Origin: Isoalcanivorax indicus
Lineage (GTDB): Bacteria > Pseudomonadota > Gammaproteobacteria > Pseudomonadales > Alcanivoracaceae
Length of the DNA stretch: 64,000 nt
Assembly (NCBI RefSeq): GCF_003259185.1
Contig: NZ_QGMP01000002.1
Location: 62,001 to 126,000 of the forward strand
Direction of reading: 5' to 3'
A program made the translations under genes and the position numbers. This document shows, piece after piece, positions 24,277 through 34,032 of this stretch; the first letter of the stretch is position 1, and every line of letters starts with the position of its first letter. The notes under the pieces were generated by a model. The model was not told the DNA's origin. It was given only the letters and a program-made list of their open reading frames with translations, and did no database searches.

Positions 24277-25895
24277 CACAAAATCTTTCCTCGCTTGAAA
24301 TTCGCGGTATCCGCGACCCCTGGGTGGATGGCGTTGCCGACGGCTGGGATGTGATTGACGGTGCCGTGACCGATCGCGATCTGGCGCTTGAGGCCGACGT
24401 CGTCATCATCGGCACCGGCGCCGGCGGCGGGGTCAGTGCGGAAATCCTCAGCCAGGCGGGCCTCAAGGTCATCATGATCGAAGCCGCGCGGCTGAAAAGC
24501 TCCGATGCCTTCGACATGAAGGAGGCCGAGGCCTATCGAGACCTGTATCAGGAAGGCGCAACACGCACCACCAAGGATGCGGCCATTTCCATCCTGCAGG
24601 GTCGCGCCGTAGGCGGTACCACCGTGGTCAACTGGACCTCCAGCTTCCGCACTCCGGCGCAAACGCTGAATCACTGGCACGACGCTTTCGGCGTGCAGGG
24701 CCTGCGCCCTGAAGACATGGCGCCCTGGTTCGAGCGCATGGAGCAGCGCCTGAAAGTCAGCCGCTGGGTGATACCCCCGAACGCCAACAATGCCGTGATC
24801 CAGCGTGCCGCTGAAAAACTCGGCTGGCACTGGGATGTGATTCCCCGCAACGTGGATGGCTGCTGGAACCTGGGTTACTGCGGCACCGGCTGCCCGACCA
24901 ACGCCAAGATGTCGATGCTGGTGACCACCTTGCCCGAGGCCATGAAGGCGGGCGCCACCCTGGTGCACAGCGCCGAAGCCGCGCGGCTGCACCATGATGG
25001 CAAGCGCGTCACCGCCGTGGAATGCACGCTGCTCGGCGCAGACCGGCAGCCCAATGGCCATACCTGCACGGTGCGCGCGCGGGCCGTCATTGCCGCAGGT
25101 GGCGGCATCAATACGCCGGGCCTGCTGCTGCGCTCAGACCTGCCGGACCCCCATGGCCGTATCGGCCAGCGCACCACCCTGCATGTCACGACCTCGTCGT
25201 TCGGGGTTTATGACGAGGAAATCGCCGGCTATTACGGCGCGCCACAGTCGCTGTATTCCGATGAATTTACCTGGCGTGACGGCGTGACCGGCAAGGCGGG
25301 CTACAAGCTCGAGGTGATGCCCGTGCACCCCGGCATTACCTCGGTACTGCTGGATACCCACGGCCAGCGTATGCAGGAAGAGATGCGCGAGCTGCCCCAC
25401 TTGTCCGCCAGTATTGGCATGCTGCGCGACGGCTTCCACGACGATTGCCCTGGCGGGAACGTCGAGTTGCGCACGGACGGCACGCCCGTGGTGGACTACC
25501 CGATCAACGCCTACCTGATGGAGGGTGTGCGGCACAGCCTGCTTTCCCAGACAGAGATGCATTTTGCCGCCGGCGCCCGCAAGGTGCGGGCACGTCATTC
25601 CCAGGCGCAGTACCACGACAGCTGGGCCGAGGCGCGCGACGCCATACGCGACTACACCTATGAAGCGCACTTTGCCCTGATGGGCAGCGCCCACGTGATG
25701 GGCGGCTGCGCCATGGGCGAAGACGAGCGTCTGTGCGTGACGGACAGCACTGGCCGCTTCCGGCAGCTGGAGAACCTGTATGTGTTCGATGGCTCAGTGC
25801 TGCCGACCAGCCTGGGGGTCAATCCCCAGCTGACGATCTACAGCATCAGCGCGCGCAATGCCTCACGGCTGGCGGAGCAACTGACCACGGGGTGA
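24273..25895 (+). CDS. GMC-family FAD-dependent oxidoreductase
   Basis: 540 residues. The FAD-binding Rossmann motif is ADVVIIGTGAGGGVSAEILSQAG (about 40-62). The second GMC signature is RAVGGTTVVNWTSSFRTP. A Cys pair (GYCGTGCPTNAKMSM) matches the ferredoxin-like insert seen in GMC subunits that pass electrons to a membrane acceptor. The C-terminal region has the catalytic His in GSAHVMGGCAMG and Asn in SLGVNPQLTI. It likely oxidises an alcohol, with the product going to the aldehyde dehydrogenase upstream. The substrate range, perhaps long-chain alcohols in an oil-degrading host, is inference. Confidence 0.93.
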   Translation: MTQNLSSLEIRGIRDPWVDGVADGWDVIDGAVTDRDLALEADVVIIGTGAGGGVSAEILSQAGLKVIMIEAARLKSSDAFDMKEAEAYRDLYQEGATRTTKDAAISILQGRAVGGTTVVNWTSSFRTPAQTLNHWHDAFGVQGLRPEDMAPWFERMEQRLKVSRWVIPPNANNAVIQRAAEKLGWHWDVIPRNVDGCWNLGYCGTGCPTNAKMSMLVTTLPEAMKAGATLVHSAEAARLHHDGKRVTAVECTLLGADRQPNGHTCTVRARAVIAAGGGINTPGLLLRSDLPDPHGRIGQRTTLHVTTSSFGVYDEEIAGYYGAPQSLYSDEFTWRDGVTGKAGYKLEVMPVHPGITSVLLDTHGQRMQEEMRELPHLSASIGMLRDGFHDDCPGGNVELRTDGTPVVDYPINAYLMEGVRHSLLSQTEMHFAAGARKVRARHSQAQYHDSWAEARDAIRDYTYEAHFALMGSAHVMGGCAMGEDERLCVTDSTGRFRQLENLYVFDGSVLPTSLGVNPQLTIYSISARNASRLAEQLTTG

Positions 25896-25944
25896 GCCCC
25901 GTGGCCGATTCCTGTATGCTCGCCGCATTGTTGTTGTCTGCTGA

Positions 25945-26448
<504 letters not shown>

Positions 26449-26502
26449 CACGCCCTCCCCCGGGGTGCGCCCGGTCGGCCGCCCCGCAACCGGAGCCCGA
26501 TC

Positions 26503-28200
26503 ATGCGCTATCGCCTTGCTTCACTACTCCTAGCCCTGACGCTGCCGCTGCTGGCCTGGGCCGAGACCCTGCGCCCCTCCGCCGCAGCCATCGCCAGCGC
26601 GCACCCCGCCGCAACCCACGCTGGCCTTACCGTGCTGGAGGCCGGCGGTAACGCCTTCGACGCCGCCATCGCGGTCGCCGCCGCTCTGGCCGTGGTCGAG
26701 CCAGCGGGCTCCGGCATGGGCGGTGGCGGCTTCTGGCTGCTGCACCGCGACACCGATGGCCACCAGACCATGCTGGATGCGCGTGAAACCGCCCCCGGTC
26801 GGGCACGGCATGACATGTACCTGGATGCACAGGGCGAGGTGGTGCGCGACCGCGCCATCAATGGCCCGCTGGCCGCCGCCATTCCCGGCCAGGCCGCCGC
26901 CTTCGTGCACCTGGCGGACCACTATGGCGCCGTACCCTTGTCCGTATCACTGGCCCCCGCCATCACGCTGGCGGAAGAAGGCTTCCCGGTCAGCCCTCGC
27001 TACCGCATGCTCGCCGGTTTCCGGGAAAGTGCCCTGCAACGTTACCCGGAAAGCGCCCGGATTTTCCTGCACGACAGCACGATACCGCCAGAGGGTCATG
27101 TCATCCGCCAGCCTGAACTGGCCAAGGTGTTGCGCACCCTGGCCGACGAGGGGTTTGCCGGTTTCTACGAGGGAGATATCGCTCGGCTGATGGTCGAGGC
27201 CGTACAGCGTCACGGCGGCATCTGGTCGCTGGCAGACCTGCGCGATTACCGGGTCGTGGAGCGGGCGCCCATCGTGACGGAGTTTCGCGGGGCACGTATC
27301 ATCTCTGCCCCCCCGCCGTCCTCGGGCGGCGTAGTCCTCGCTCAGGTTTTCAACATGCTCGCCCGCTTCAACGAGGGCGACATCGACCCGGCACTGCTGC
27401 CTCACCTGAACGTGGAAGCCATGCGCCGCGCCTACCATGATCGCGCCGTGTACCTGGGCGACCCGGATCATATTGATATACCGCTTGAGACACTGCTCGA
27501 TCCGGCCTATGCCCGCAGCCGCGCCGCCAGCATCCGCCTGGATCGCGCCACGCCCAGCAGCGATCTGGGCACCCCCATGGCGCAGCCTGAAGGCACTCAC
27601 ACCACACACTTTTCGGTGCTGGATCAGGACGGCAATCGCGTGGCCGCTACCCTGAGCATCAACCTGCCCTTCGGCTCCGGCTTCACGGTGCCCGGCACCG
27701 GCATTCTGCTCAACAATGAAATGGACGATTTTTCCGCCAAGCCAGGAGAACCCAACGCCTACGGCCTGGTGGGCAGCGAAGCCAATGCCATTGCCCCGGG
27801 CAAGCGCCCGCTATCGTCGATGACGCCGACCTTCGTGGAGTGGGACGATCAAGTGGCGATCCTGGGCACCCCGGGCGGCAGCCGTATCATCACCATGGTG
27901 CTGCTGGGCATCCAGCAGGCACTGGCCGGTGAACCGGTAGACGCCTGGGTCAGCGCGCCGCGCTATCACCATCAGTATCTGCCGGATGTCGTGCAGGTGG
28001 AACCGGACGTGATGGGTACGCCATTGGCGAAAAAACTGGAAGTGCGCGGCCACACGCTGGAATCCGTGGGCCGCACTTATGGGGATATGCATGCCATTCA
28101 TTGGCAGCGCGGATCGGAAGGCGTTTCAGCCGCTTCCGATCCGCGCGGGGAAGGTCAGGCCAAGAGTGCGCCTCGCCCGGAAGCCGGGACTCGGTACTGA
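26503..28200 (+). CDS. ggt: Gamma-glutamyltransferase
   Basis: 565 residues with signal peptide about 1-20. The autoprocessing and catalytic Thr is T367 in GTHTTHFSVLD, so the precursor should split into a ~346-residue large and a 199-residue small subunit. The substrate-binding block PLSSMTPTF and the LGTPGGSRIITMV loop are intact, as is the N-terminal AGGNAFDAAIAVA segment. It cleaves glutathione and other gamma-glutamyl compounds in the periplasm. The gene ends directly against the convergent VWA-protein gene with no spacer, and its final 25 residues are Gly/Ala/Arg-rich beyond the usual end. Confidence 0.95.
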   Translation: MRYRLASLLLALTLPLLAWAETLRPSAAAIASAHPAATHAGLTVLEAGGNAFDAAIAVAAALAVVEPAGSGMGGGGFWLLHRDTDGHQTMLDARETAPGRARHDMYLDAQGEVVRDRAINGPLAAAIPGQAAAFVHLADHYGAVPLSVSLAPAITLAEEGFPVSPRYRMLAGFRESALQRYPESARIFLHDSTIPPEGHVIRQPELAKVLRTLADEGFAGFYEGDIARLMVEAVQRHGGIWSLADLRDYRVVERAPIVTEFRGARIISAPPPSSGGVVLAQVFNMLARFNEGDIDPALLPHLNVEAMRRAYHDRAVYLGDPDHIDIPLETLLDPAYARSRAASIRLDRATPSSDLGTPMAQPEGTHTTHFSVLDQDGNRVAATLSINLPFGSGFTVPGTGILLNNEMDDFSAKPGEPNAYGLVGSEANAIAPGKRPLSSMTPTFVEWDDQVAILGTPGGSRIITMVLLGIQQALAGEPVDAWVSAPRYHHQYLPDVVQVEPDVMGTPLAKKLEVRGHTLESVGRTYGDMHAIHWQRGSEGVSAASDPRGEGQAKSAPRPEAGTRY

Positions 28201-29901
28201 TCAGCCTTCGAACGGTGCCGCACGTTGCACGCTCAGAATAGCGCTGCTGCGGCAACCAGCATAACCGAAGAGCCCGTTTTCCGCAGCGTAAAGCTCTATG
28301 GTTGTGTCGGTGCCCGGGCTCACAAAAATATACTCGCTGGCATCGGTCAACATGATGAAGTGCGGATCGGTACCCCCCCCATCGTGGATGACCGCGCCGT
28401 TGGTGTCGAAAATGACAAACTCGGCGCGCTGGTTGATGGGGATGAATTCATGCTCACTCACCCGCACCGCCCACTCGTACTCACCTGTACCGGGGCAGTG
28501 ATGGCCGAGCCAGTTGTCCACCCAGCGGAGGGCCTTCATTTTTGTCGTTTCATGTATGAATGGCGCTGTATTACTGGCCAGTGCATAGGTACCGCGGTTA
28601 CTGCCCGTCGCACCCCCGATATTCCGGGACACAGTGCAATCTCCGGTGGTGCAAAGCCCACCGCCGAGCGTCAAGGTGTAGGTTTCGGGTACTTCCTGCT
28701 CTCTCGCATCTTCAGAAGCCAGATGATGCAGCAACCTGATGCCAGCTGAGCGGGCAGTTTGCTGGTCAGCCAGATCTGCAAGCAGGGCGCTCAGCGCTGC
28801 GGCAGATGTGACATGCGGTACATCGGGATCTACCAATCGCAGAGTCTCAACGTCGGCATCCGGACCATAAGCAATGATCGAGACCCGGCCACTGCGCATC
28901 GCGTTGCGAATGGCGTCCACCTGGAGGGCACTCAAAAGATGACGCCCATCGGTAATAACCACTGAATCAATAGTCTGGAAATGCGCAGCCGAAACAGAGT
29001 CCCCTGAGCTCGCCGCCGCATTGAACAGCGCGGTATTCAGGTTTGACCCAGGCTTGAAGGCCCCACCCGGCGGCAGCCAGTAGTCCAGCATGCCCGCAAA
29101 ACCGAACTCCGACCGATCACTGGCAGCCGGATAAATGTACCGCGTCTCGGGCCCCGCATCGAATACAGCGAGATACAGACGGTGGTCATAGTCCGGATTG
29201 GTGTGCGCGTACAGGTCCAGCAGGGCATCGGATATGCCTGGCAGGTGGTCCCTCATGCTCTCACTGGCGTCAACGTGAGCAATGATGACCCGCTGTCGTT
29301 CCGGATTGTTCTCGAGATGCAAATGCTGCTCTTCCGTGGTGGCAACATCGATCCCTTTGTGCAGTACGGCCAGATTGGAAAGCTGAAGCGGCCCGGTATA
29401 GACACCGCCCGGACGGACGATGCGCAGCGCCATGGTGACCAGCGAACCTTCCTGACCCGCAGCGGAAATTATCCGCAACTCTCCGGTGCCATCGTCCGGA
29501 TCAGAGGGTTGCCCCGGACCACCGGGATCACCCGGATCGCCAGGGTCTCCCGGGTCGGTCGCGTCGCCGCATATCACATGGTTATCGCGCGTAACGGAAT
29601 TCGACGTGGTTGTCTGTGATCCATTACTGAAGCGGCATTCAGCGCCGCCTGTCGTAGAGGTGATGCGCAGCGTATAACTGTCACCGTTTGCCAGGCGCTC
29701 AGCGAATGTCTGGCGCCCGTTGCTGGTGAAGGCCAGCACCTGGCCATTATTCAGGCTCACGCTGACGCCCTGCCCGGGTTCCAGCCCGGCAACCTGCACG
29801 GCAGGCCGCGCGAAGGTGATTCCGCCATCGCCGCCGGAAGAGCCGCCACAACCGGATACCAGCGCTGCCAGAACAACGCACAAGAAAAATGTCCTTTTCA
29901 C
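28201..29901 (-). CDS. VWA-like cell-surface lipoprotein
   Basis: 566 residues. The signal peptide has a lipobox (VSGC). A fibronectin-like or pilus-type N-terminal domain (about 30-115) has paired Cys. A short collagen-like GDP repeat (DPGDPGDPGDPGGPG) follows as a linker. From about residue 145 there is a von Willebrand A-like domain whose MIDAS motif is HVDASESM, with later VVITDGRHLLSALQ. The C-terminal ~150 residues form a beta-rich region with a Cys pair. The host-surface role is unknown. Base composition is lower in GC than its neighbours. It lies first from the right in a cluster with a beta-barrel protein, on the same strand. Confidence 0.8.
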   Translation of the reverse strand: MKRTFFLCVVLAALVSGCGGSSGGDGGITFARPAVQVAGLEPGQGVSVSLNNGQVLAFTSNGRQTFAERLANGDSYTLRITSTTGGAECRFSNGSQTTTSNSVTRDNHVICGDATDPGDPGDPGDPGGPGQPSDPDDGTGELRIISAAGQEGSLVTMALRIVRPGGVYTGPLQLSNLAVLHKGIDVATTEEQHLHLENNPERQRVIIAHVDASESMRDHLPGISDALLDLYAHTNPDYDHRLYLAVFDAGPETRYIYPAASDRSEFGFAGMLDYWLPPGGAFKPGSNLNTALFNAAASSGDSVSAAHFQTIDSVVITDGRHLLSALQVDAIRNAMRSGRVSIIAYGPDADVETLRLVDPDVPHVTSAAALSALLADLADQQTARSAGIRLLHHLASEDAREQEVPETYTLTLGGGLCTTGDCTVSRNIGGATGSNRGTYALASNTAPFIHETTKMKALRWVDNWLGHHCPGTGEYEWAVRVSEHEFIPINQRAEFVIFDTNGAVIHDGGGTDPHFIMLTDASEYIFVSPGTDTTIELYAAENGLFGYAGCRSSAILSVQRAAPFEG

Positions 29902-29957
29902 CGCATACCCCCGATAGGCTTTACGTTGTTATCCTCGCCCAACCCACTCCCGATGGA

Positions 29958-30503
29958 TCAGAAACGCCAGATAAGTCCCGCAGAGGGGCCCTTCAGGCGC
30001 AGGTTTTCCGTGTCATAATACTGCGTGAATTCCAGGTTCAGGCCAACGCGCTCGCCCAGATAGATATCCACACCACCCGCTACCGTGATGTCATCAAAGG
30101 AGCCGGTCACTTCATTGCCATTGACCAGCGTGACGCGCTCGCGCACATAGGAGTAGCCTGCGCCAACATAGGGCCGGAAGATGCCGATCTCATGACCTGC
30201 CTGCAACATCATGGTGATGATGTAATCGTGGCGATAGTCGCGAACGCCGACCGACGACGTGCCACTCTCGTCATTCAGCGTCGTACCGATGCGTAACTCG
30301 GAAGTGAATATCTCGTTGAGGTGGCCACCGATACGCGCAAACACTTCGCCCGTCTCGTAACGCCCCTGACCAAAGAACCGGTCATACTGTTCGAGTTCCG
30401 CGTAACTGATGCCCACATAACCTTGCATGCGTTGCTCGGCATGGGCGACAGCACCCCCTGCAAGCAACATTCCGGAGAGCAGCACAGCGCCTGCTTTTTT
30501 CAT
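29958..30503 (-). CDS. Outer-membrane beta-barrel protein
   Basis: 181 residues from the ATG at 30503; GGGAG lies 8 bases upstream. A signal peptide ends VAHAEQ. The mature sequence alternates hydrophobic and polar residues in strands such as GYVGISYAELEQYDRFFG, VGAGYSYVRERVTLV and LNLEFTQYYDTENLRLKG, and ends in WRF with the C-terminal Phe that the BAM machinery recognises. It is similar in size to OmpX/OmpW-type eight-stranded barrels. I cannot name a specific family. It lies 56 bases upstream of the VWA lipoprotein gene, probably in the same operon. Confidence 0.85.
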   Translation of the reverse strand: MKKAGAVLLSGMLLAGGAVAHAEQRMQGYVGISYAELEQYDRFFGQGRYETGEVFARIGGHLNEIFTSELRIGTTLNDESGTSSVGVRDYRHDYIITMMLQAGHEIGIFRPYVGAGYSYVRERVTLVNGNEVTGSFDDITVAGGVDIYLGERVGLNLEFTQYYDTENLRLKGPSAGLIWRF

Positions 30504-30531
30504 TATTGAGTCTCCCGACACGAACATCTGC

Positions 30532-30891
30532 TTATCTGTTGGCCCGTTCGGTGCGGCGTTCCGCACGGCGCTGTTCATGCTGGGCGGGTGTACAGCCCAG
30601 GCAACGCAAGAAGGTGGAACGCGCCGGTGCTTTCACCAGGCGCTCGCCCGCCTCATCCACGTTGCCGCCCAGGGCGCTGAAAGGCAGTGATGCCGTAAAC
30701 GCCACCAGCCCCAGACCGGTAACAACCAGCATGACAGGACGCACAAACACCGCATCACCGATGGTGGCCAGCTCACCGGGGCGTTCTTCGGCGTAGACGC
30801 TGTTCGCCTGCCCGGTTACCGGCATCAGACCCGCCATGATCAGGGAGGCGGCAAGGATACCGGACAGCACCGGGTGCTTGGCTCGCTGCAT
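30532..30891 (-). CDS. Small envelope protein of unknown function
   Basis: 119 residues from the ATG at 30891, with GAGGG 8 bases upstream; a TTG six bases earlier is ignored. A signal peptide or membrane segment (GILAASLIMAGLMPVTG) is followed by one membrane helix (VMLVVTGLGLVAFTASLPFSALGG) and the motif VKAPARSTFLRCLGC. Similar short proteins in Pseudomonas relatives are sometimes labelled multidrug transporters, but the size makes that label unlikely. The C-terminal tail is charged (HEQRRAERRTERANR). It precedes the barrel gene by 28 bases and could be part of the same operon. Confidence 0.8.
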   Translation of the reverse strand: MQRAKHPVLSGILAASLIMAGLMPVTGQANSVYAEERPGELATIGDAVFVRPVMLVVTGLGLVAFTASLPFSALGGNVDEAGERLVKAPARSTFLRCLGCTPAQHEQRRAERRTERANR

Positions 30892-30937
30892 GATCAATCC
30901 CTCTTTATGTACGCGAAACGCTTGTTATAGTTAAAGT

Positions 30938-30957
30938 GCTGCCATCAGTGTGGCAGC
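30938..30957. repeat. Perfect 7-bp-arm palindrome upstream of the small envelope gene
   Basis: GCTGCCA and TGGCAGC flank a six-base loop, with further imperfect symmetry outward to TTAA on both sides. It lies in the 160-base gap between the envelope gene start (30891) and the mutM stop (31052). There is no T-run after it, so it looks more like an operator or mRNA leader hairpin than a terminator. A possible -10 TATAAC for the envelope gene is adjacent. Confidence 0.4.
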
Positions 30958-31051
30958 TAAGTGGTTAATATACCGACAATTGGTTCACAATCTACACCTT
31001 TGGTGCTAGCGCGGCAACCAACCCCCGAAAAGTGCCTGACCCGAGGGCGTT

Positions 31052-31861
31052 TCAGGTCTGACATACGGCGCAATAGCTGGTGCTGCGCTGGCCATGGCGC
31101 GAGCCTTTCAGAGCGGCCCCGCAGCGAATACAGGGCGCCCCGGTTCGGCCATAGACCGCGAGCGACTGGGCGAAGTAACCGGGCTGACCGTCCGCGCGGG
31201 TGAAATCGCGCAAGGTGGTGCCACCCGCCTCGATGGCACGCCCCAGCACCTCGCGGATCGCCTCAGCCAGGCGCAGGTAGCGCGCGGCGCTGATGCGACC
31301 CGCCGGGCGCGACGGGTGTATACCGGCCATGAACAGGCTTTCCTGAGCGTAGATATTGCCCACGCCCACCACAGTGCGATTGTCCATGATGAAGGTCTTG
31401 ACGCTTTGCCGCCGCCCCCGCGAGCGATGGAAGAGCGCCTCACCGGTGAAGGCGTCACCGAGCGGTTCGGGCCCGAGGTGGTCAAGCAGGGCGTGCTGAC
31501 CCGGGGTGGCTGTCCAGAGCAGGGCGCCAAAACGCCTCGGGTCGGTAAAACGCAGCACTTTGCCGTCATCAAGCACGAAATCGGCATGATCGTGCTTGCC
31601 ATGGGGTGTTTCTGCCGGGATCACCCGCAGCGATCCGGACATCCCCAGGTGCATCAGCATCTGGCCGCCGGGAAGGTCTACCAGCAGGAACTTGGCGCGG
31701 CGCGCCACCCCCGAGACCGGGGCATGCTGCAAGCCCGCCACCTCGTCAGGCACCGGCCAGCGCAACTGGCGCTGCCGCAGCAGCACGCGCTGGATACGAC
31801 GACCCTCCAGATGCGGCGCAATTCCCCGGCGCGTGGTCTCGACTTCTGGCAATTCGGGCAT
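31052..31861 (-). CDS. mutM: Formamidopyrimidine-DNA glycosylase
   Basis: 269 residues. The mature N-terminus begins [12 protein letters not shown], giving catalytic Pro1 and Glu2. The helix-two-turn-helix segment is [21 protein letters not shown]. The C-terminal zinc finger is CIRCG-16 residues-CAVC. It removes 8-oxoguanine and related oxidised purines and cuts the abasic site. It is divergent from the HyuA-type gene across a 93-base gap that contains two direct repeats. Confidence 0.97.
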   Translation of the reverse strand: MPELPEVETTRRGIAPHLEGRRIQRVLLRQRQLRWPVPDEVAGLQHAPVSGVARRAKFLLVDLPGGQMLMHLGMSGSLRVIPAETPHGKHDHADFVLDDGKVLRFTDPRRFGALLWTATPGQHALLDHLGPEPLGDAFTGEALFHRSRGRRQSVKTFIMDNRTVVGVGNIYAQESLFMAGIHPSRPAGRISAARYLRLAEAIREVLGRAIEAGGTTLRDFTRADGQPGYFAQSLAVYGRTGAPCIRCGAALKGSRHGQRSTSYCAVCQT

Positions 31862-31896
31862 GGCAGGACCTTCACTCCTGTAGCGGGCATGGTAGG

Positions 31897-31927
31897 CTTG
31901 CGGCGCTTATAACAGCCTTGCGGCGCT
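31897..31927. repeat. Two 11-bp direct repeats with 20-bp period
   Basis: CTTGCGGCGCT occurs at 31897-31907 and again at 31917-31927, exactly 20 bases apart, in the divergent mutM/hyuA promoter region. Two helical turns between copies would place both on the same face of the DNA, as for cooperative activator sites. No binding protein is known from the sequence. Confidence 0.4.
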
Positions 31928-31954
31928 ACAGTGTACCCGAGAAGGACTCGATTC

Positions 31955-33928
31955 ATGACATCCTGGCTGGGCGTGGATACCGGCGGCACCTTTACCGATT
32001 TCGTGGCACTCAGCGAGGGTCGCCAGCGCATCCACAAGGTGCTGTCGACTCCTCATGCGCCCGAGGAAGCGATTTTTCGCGGCATCGAGGAGCTTGGCCT
32101 GACACCCGCCTTGCAGACGGGCGATCTGATGATCGTCCATGGCACCACGGTGGCCACCAACGCAGCCCTGGAAGGCAAGGGCGCGCGCACGCTGTTCATC
32201 ACCAACGCCGGGCTTGAGGACGTGCTGCGCATTGGTCGCCAGACCCGCCCTGCACTTTATGACCTGACACCGCCGACCCGGACATCCCCTCTGGACAACG
32301 CCCCGGTCCAGGGCGTGGCCGCCCGTCTGGAGGCGTCCGGCGCCGAGCTGACTCCTCTCGGCACCGACGATATCGCCGGGGTGATGGAGGCCGTCAGAAC
32401 ACTGAAACCGGAGGCGATCGCCATCAGCCTCCTGTTCAGCCATCTGAACGACGACCACGAGAAAGCCCTGCGCCATGCGCTGGCCGACCAGGAAGCCTTC
32501 GTTTGTCATTCCGCCGAGGTCCTGCCCATTGCCGGCGAATATGAGCGCGGTCTGGCCACCTGGCTGAACGCCTGGCTGGGCCCGAAGGTGGCGGATTACC
32601 TGCAACGTCTGGCCCACGGCGCCCGCCCCGGCCGCATCAGCCTGATGCAGTCCAGCGGCGGCACCCTGTCACTGGATGCCGCCGCCAGCCGCGCCGTGAA
32701 TCTGCTGTTGTCTGGTCCTGCCGGCGGCCTGAATGCCGCCCGGGCCATTGGCGAACAACTGGACATGCCGCGCCTGATGACTTTCGACATGGGCGGCACC
32801 TCCACCGATGTGGCCCTGCTGGACCACGGCTTCCGCCTGACGCTGGAAGGCCGGATCGGCCACTGGCCCGTGGCGGTGCCCATGGTCGACATGCACACCA
32901 TCGGCGCTGGCGGCGGCTCGCTGGCCCGCGTCGACGATGCCGGCATGTTGCACGTCGGCCCGGAATCCGCCGGCGCGGACCCGGGCCCGGCGTGCTACGG
33001 CCGTGGCGGCACCGAGGTCACCGTGACCGACGCCCATCTGGTGCTGGGCCACCTGCCCGCCAGCCAGAGCCTGGGCGGCTCCATGCGACTGGATCGGCCC
33101 GCCGCCCTGGCCGCCATGGATCGCCTCGCCCGCCGTCTGGGCACAGACCGCGAGGGCGCGGCACACGGCGTGCTCGCGCTGGCCAACGAGCACATGGCCC
33201 AGGCGCTGCGCGTCATTTCTGTTCAGAAAGGCTATGACCCGGCGGATTTTGCCTTGATGAGCTTCGGCGGCGCCGGCGGGCTGCATGTCTGCGCGCTGGC
33301 CGACATTCTCGGCAGCTCCCGGGCACTGGTGCCCCGCAACAGCGGCGTCCTGTCCGCCCAGGGGCTGGTGCATGCCCCACGCCAGCGCGAGCTGATCCGC
33401 GCCTTGCCCGCTGACGCCGACGCCGCGACCGTGTCCGCCCTGGCCGACACCCTGCTGGCCGAGGGCGACCAGGCCTTGCGGGACGAGGGAGCGGACTCGT
33501 CCGCGCTGACCCGGGCCGTGCAGGTGGATCTGTGCTACCAGGGGCAGTCCTTTCCCCTGAGCGTGCCCTGGCACGGCGATGCACAGGTTGCCGAGGCGGC
33601 CTTCCACTCCTTGCACGAAAGCCGTTACGGGCACCGCCTGAGCCTGCCCGTGGCATGGGTCAATGTGCGCGCCCGCGTCAGCGCACCCACCCGGCTGCCC
33701 GAGGCACCGCCGCCTTTGCAGGCCAACCCGGCGGCCCCCTCAGCCACCGAGGTCGCGGGTATGGGCCCCGTGCCCGTGCTGGCCAGGGACGCCTTGCCCG
33801 CCCGGGCGGCAGACGCGCCCCTGCCAGGCCCCCTGGTGATCACGGAACCTGTGGCCACCACCTGGGTCGCACCGGGATGGACCGTGCGCTGCCTGCCCTC
33901 TGGCGATCTGCTTCTGACCCGCGCCTAA
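31955..33928 (+). CDS. Hydantoinase/oxoprolinase HyuA-family ATP-dependent protein
   Basis: 657 residues from the ATG at 31955 (AAGGA upstream). The N-terminal actin-like phosphate loop is GVDTGGTFTDFV, the second is DMGGTSTDVAL, and GAGGGSLARVD completes the ATPase core. It matches the HyuA subunit of hydantoinase/5-oxoprolinase/acetone carboxylase proteins, which phosphorylate lactam or ketone substrates. HyuA normally pairs with HyuB, but the next gene is a desaturase and there is no HyuB in this window. It may act with a distant HyuB or have a different role. Confidence 0.9.
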   Translation: MTSWLGVDTGGTFTDFVALSEGRQRIHKVLSTPHAPEEAIFRGIEELGLTPALQTGDLMIVHGTTVATNAALEGKGARTLFITNAGLEDVLRIGRQTRPALYDLTPPTRTSPLDNAPVQGVAARLEASGAELTPLGTDDIAGVMEAVRTLKPEAIAISLLFSHLNDDHEKALRHALADQEAFVCHSAEVLPIAGEYERGLATWLNAWLGPKVADYLQRLAHGARPGRISLMQSSGGTLSLDAAASRAVNLLLSGPAGGLNAARAIGEQLDMPRLMTFDMGGTSTDVALLDHGFRLTLEGRIGHWPVAVPMVDMHTIGAGGGSLARVDDAGMLHVGPESAGADPGPACYGRGGTEVTVTDAHLVLGHLPASQSLGGSMRLDRPAALAAMDRLARRLGTDREGAAHGVLALANEHMAQALRVISVQKGYDPADFALMSFGGAGGLHVCALADILGSSRALVPRNSGVLSAQGLVHAPRQRELIRALPADADAATVSALADTLLAEGDQALRDEGADSSALTRAVQVDLCYQGQSFPLSVPWHGDAQVAEAAFHSLHESRYGHRLSLPVAWVNVRARVSAPTRLPEAPPPLQANPAAPSATEVAGMGPVPVLARDALPARAADAPLPGPLVITEPVATTWVAPGWTVRCLPSGDLLLTRA

Positions 33929-34032
33929 CCCGGGCGCCCGTCCTACTGGCCCCAGCGGCCCTGTGCCGGACAGGCCCCGACAAGGTAGACTGGTAGACCT
34001 GTTATTGCGATTGATGACCCGAGATACACATT

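Noticed and set aside
28201-29901. Collagen-like repeat as evidence of a phage or eukaryotic origin
   Set aside because: Only four GDP triplets are present; short Gly-rich linkers of this kind are common in bacterial surface proteins.
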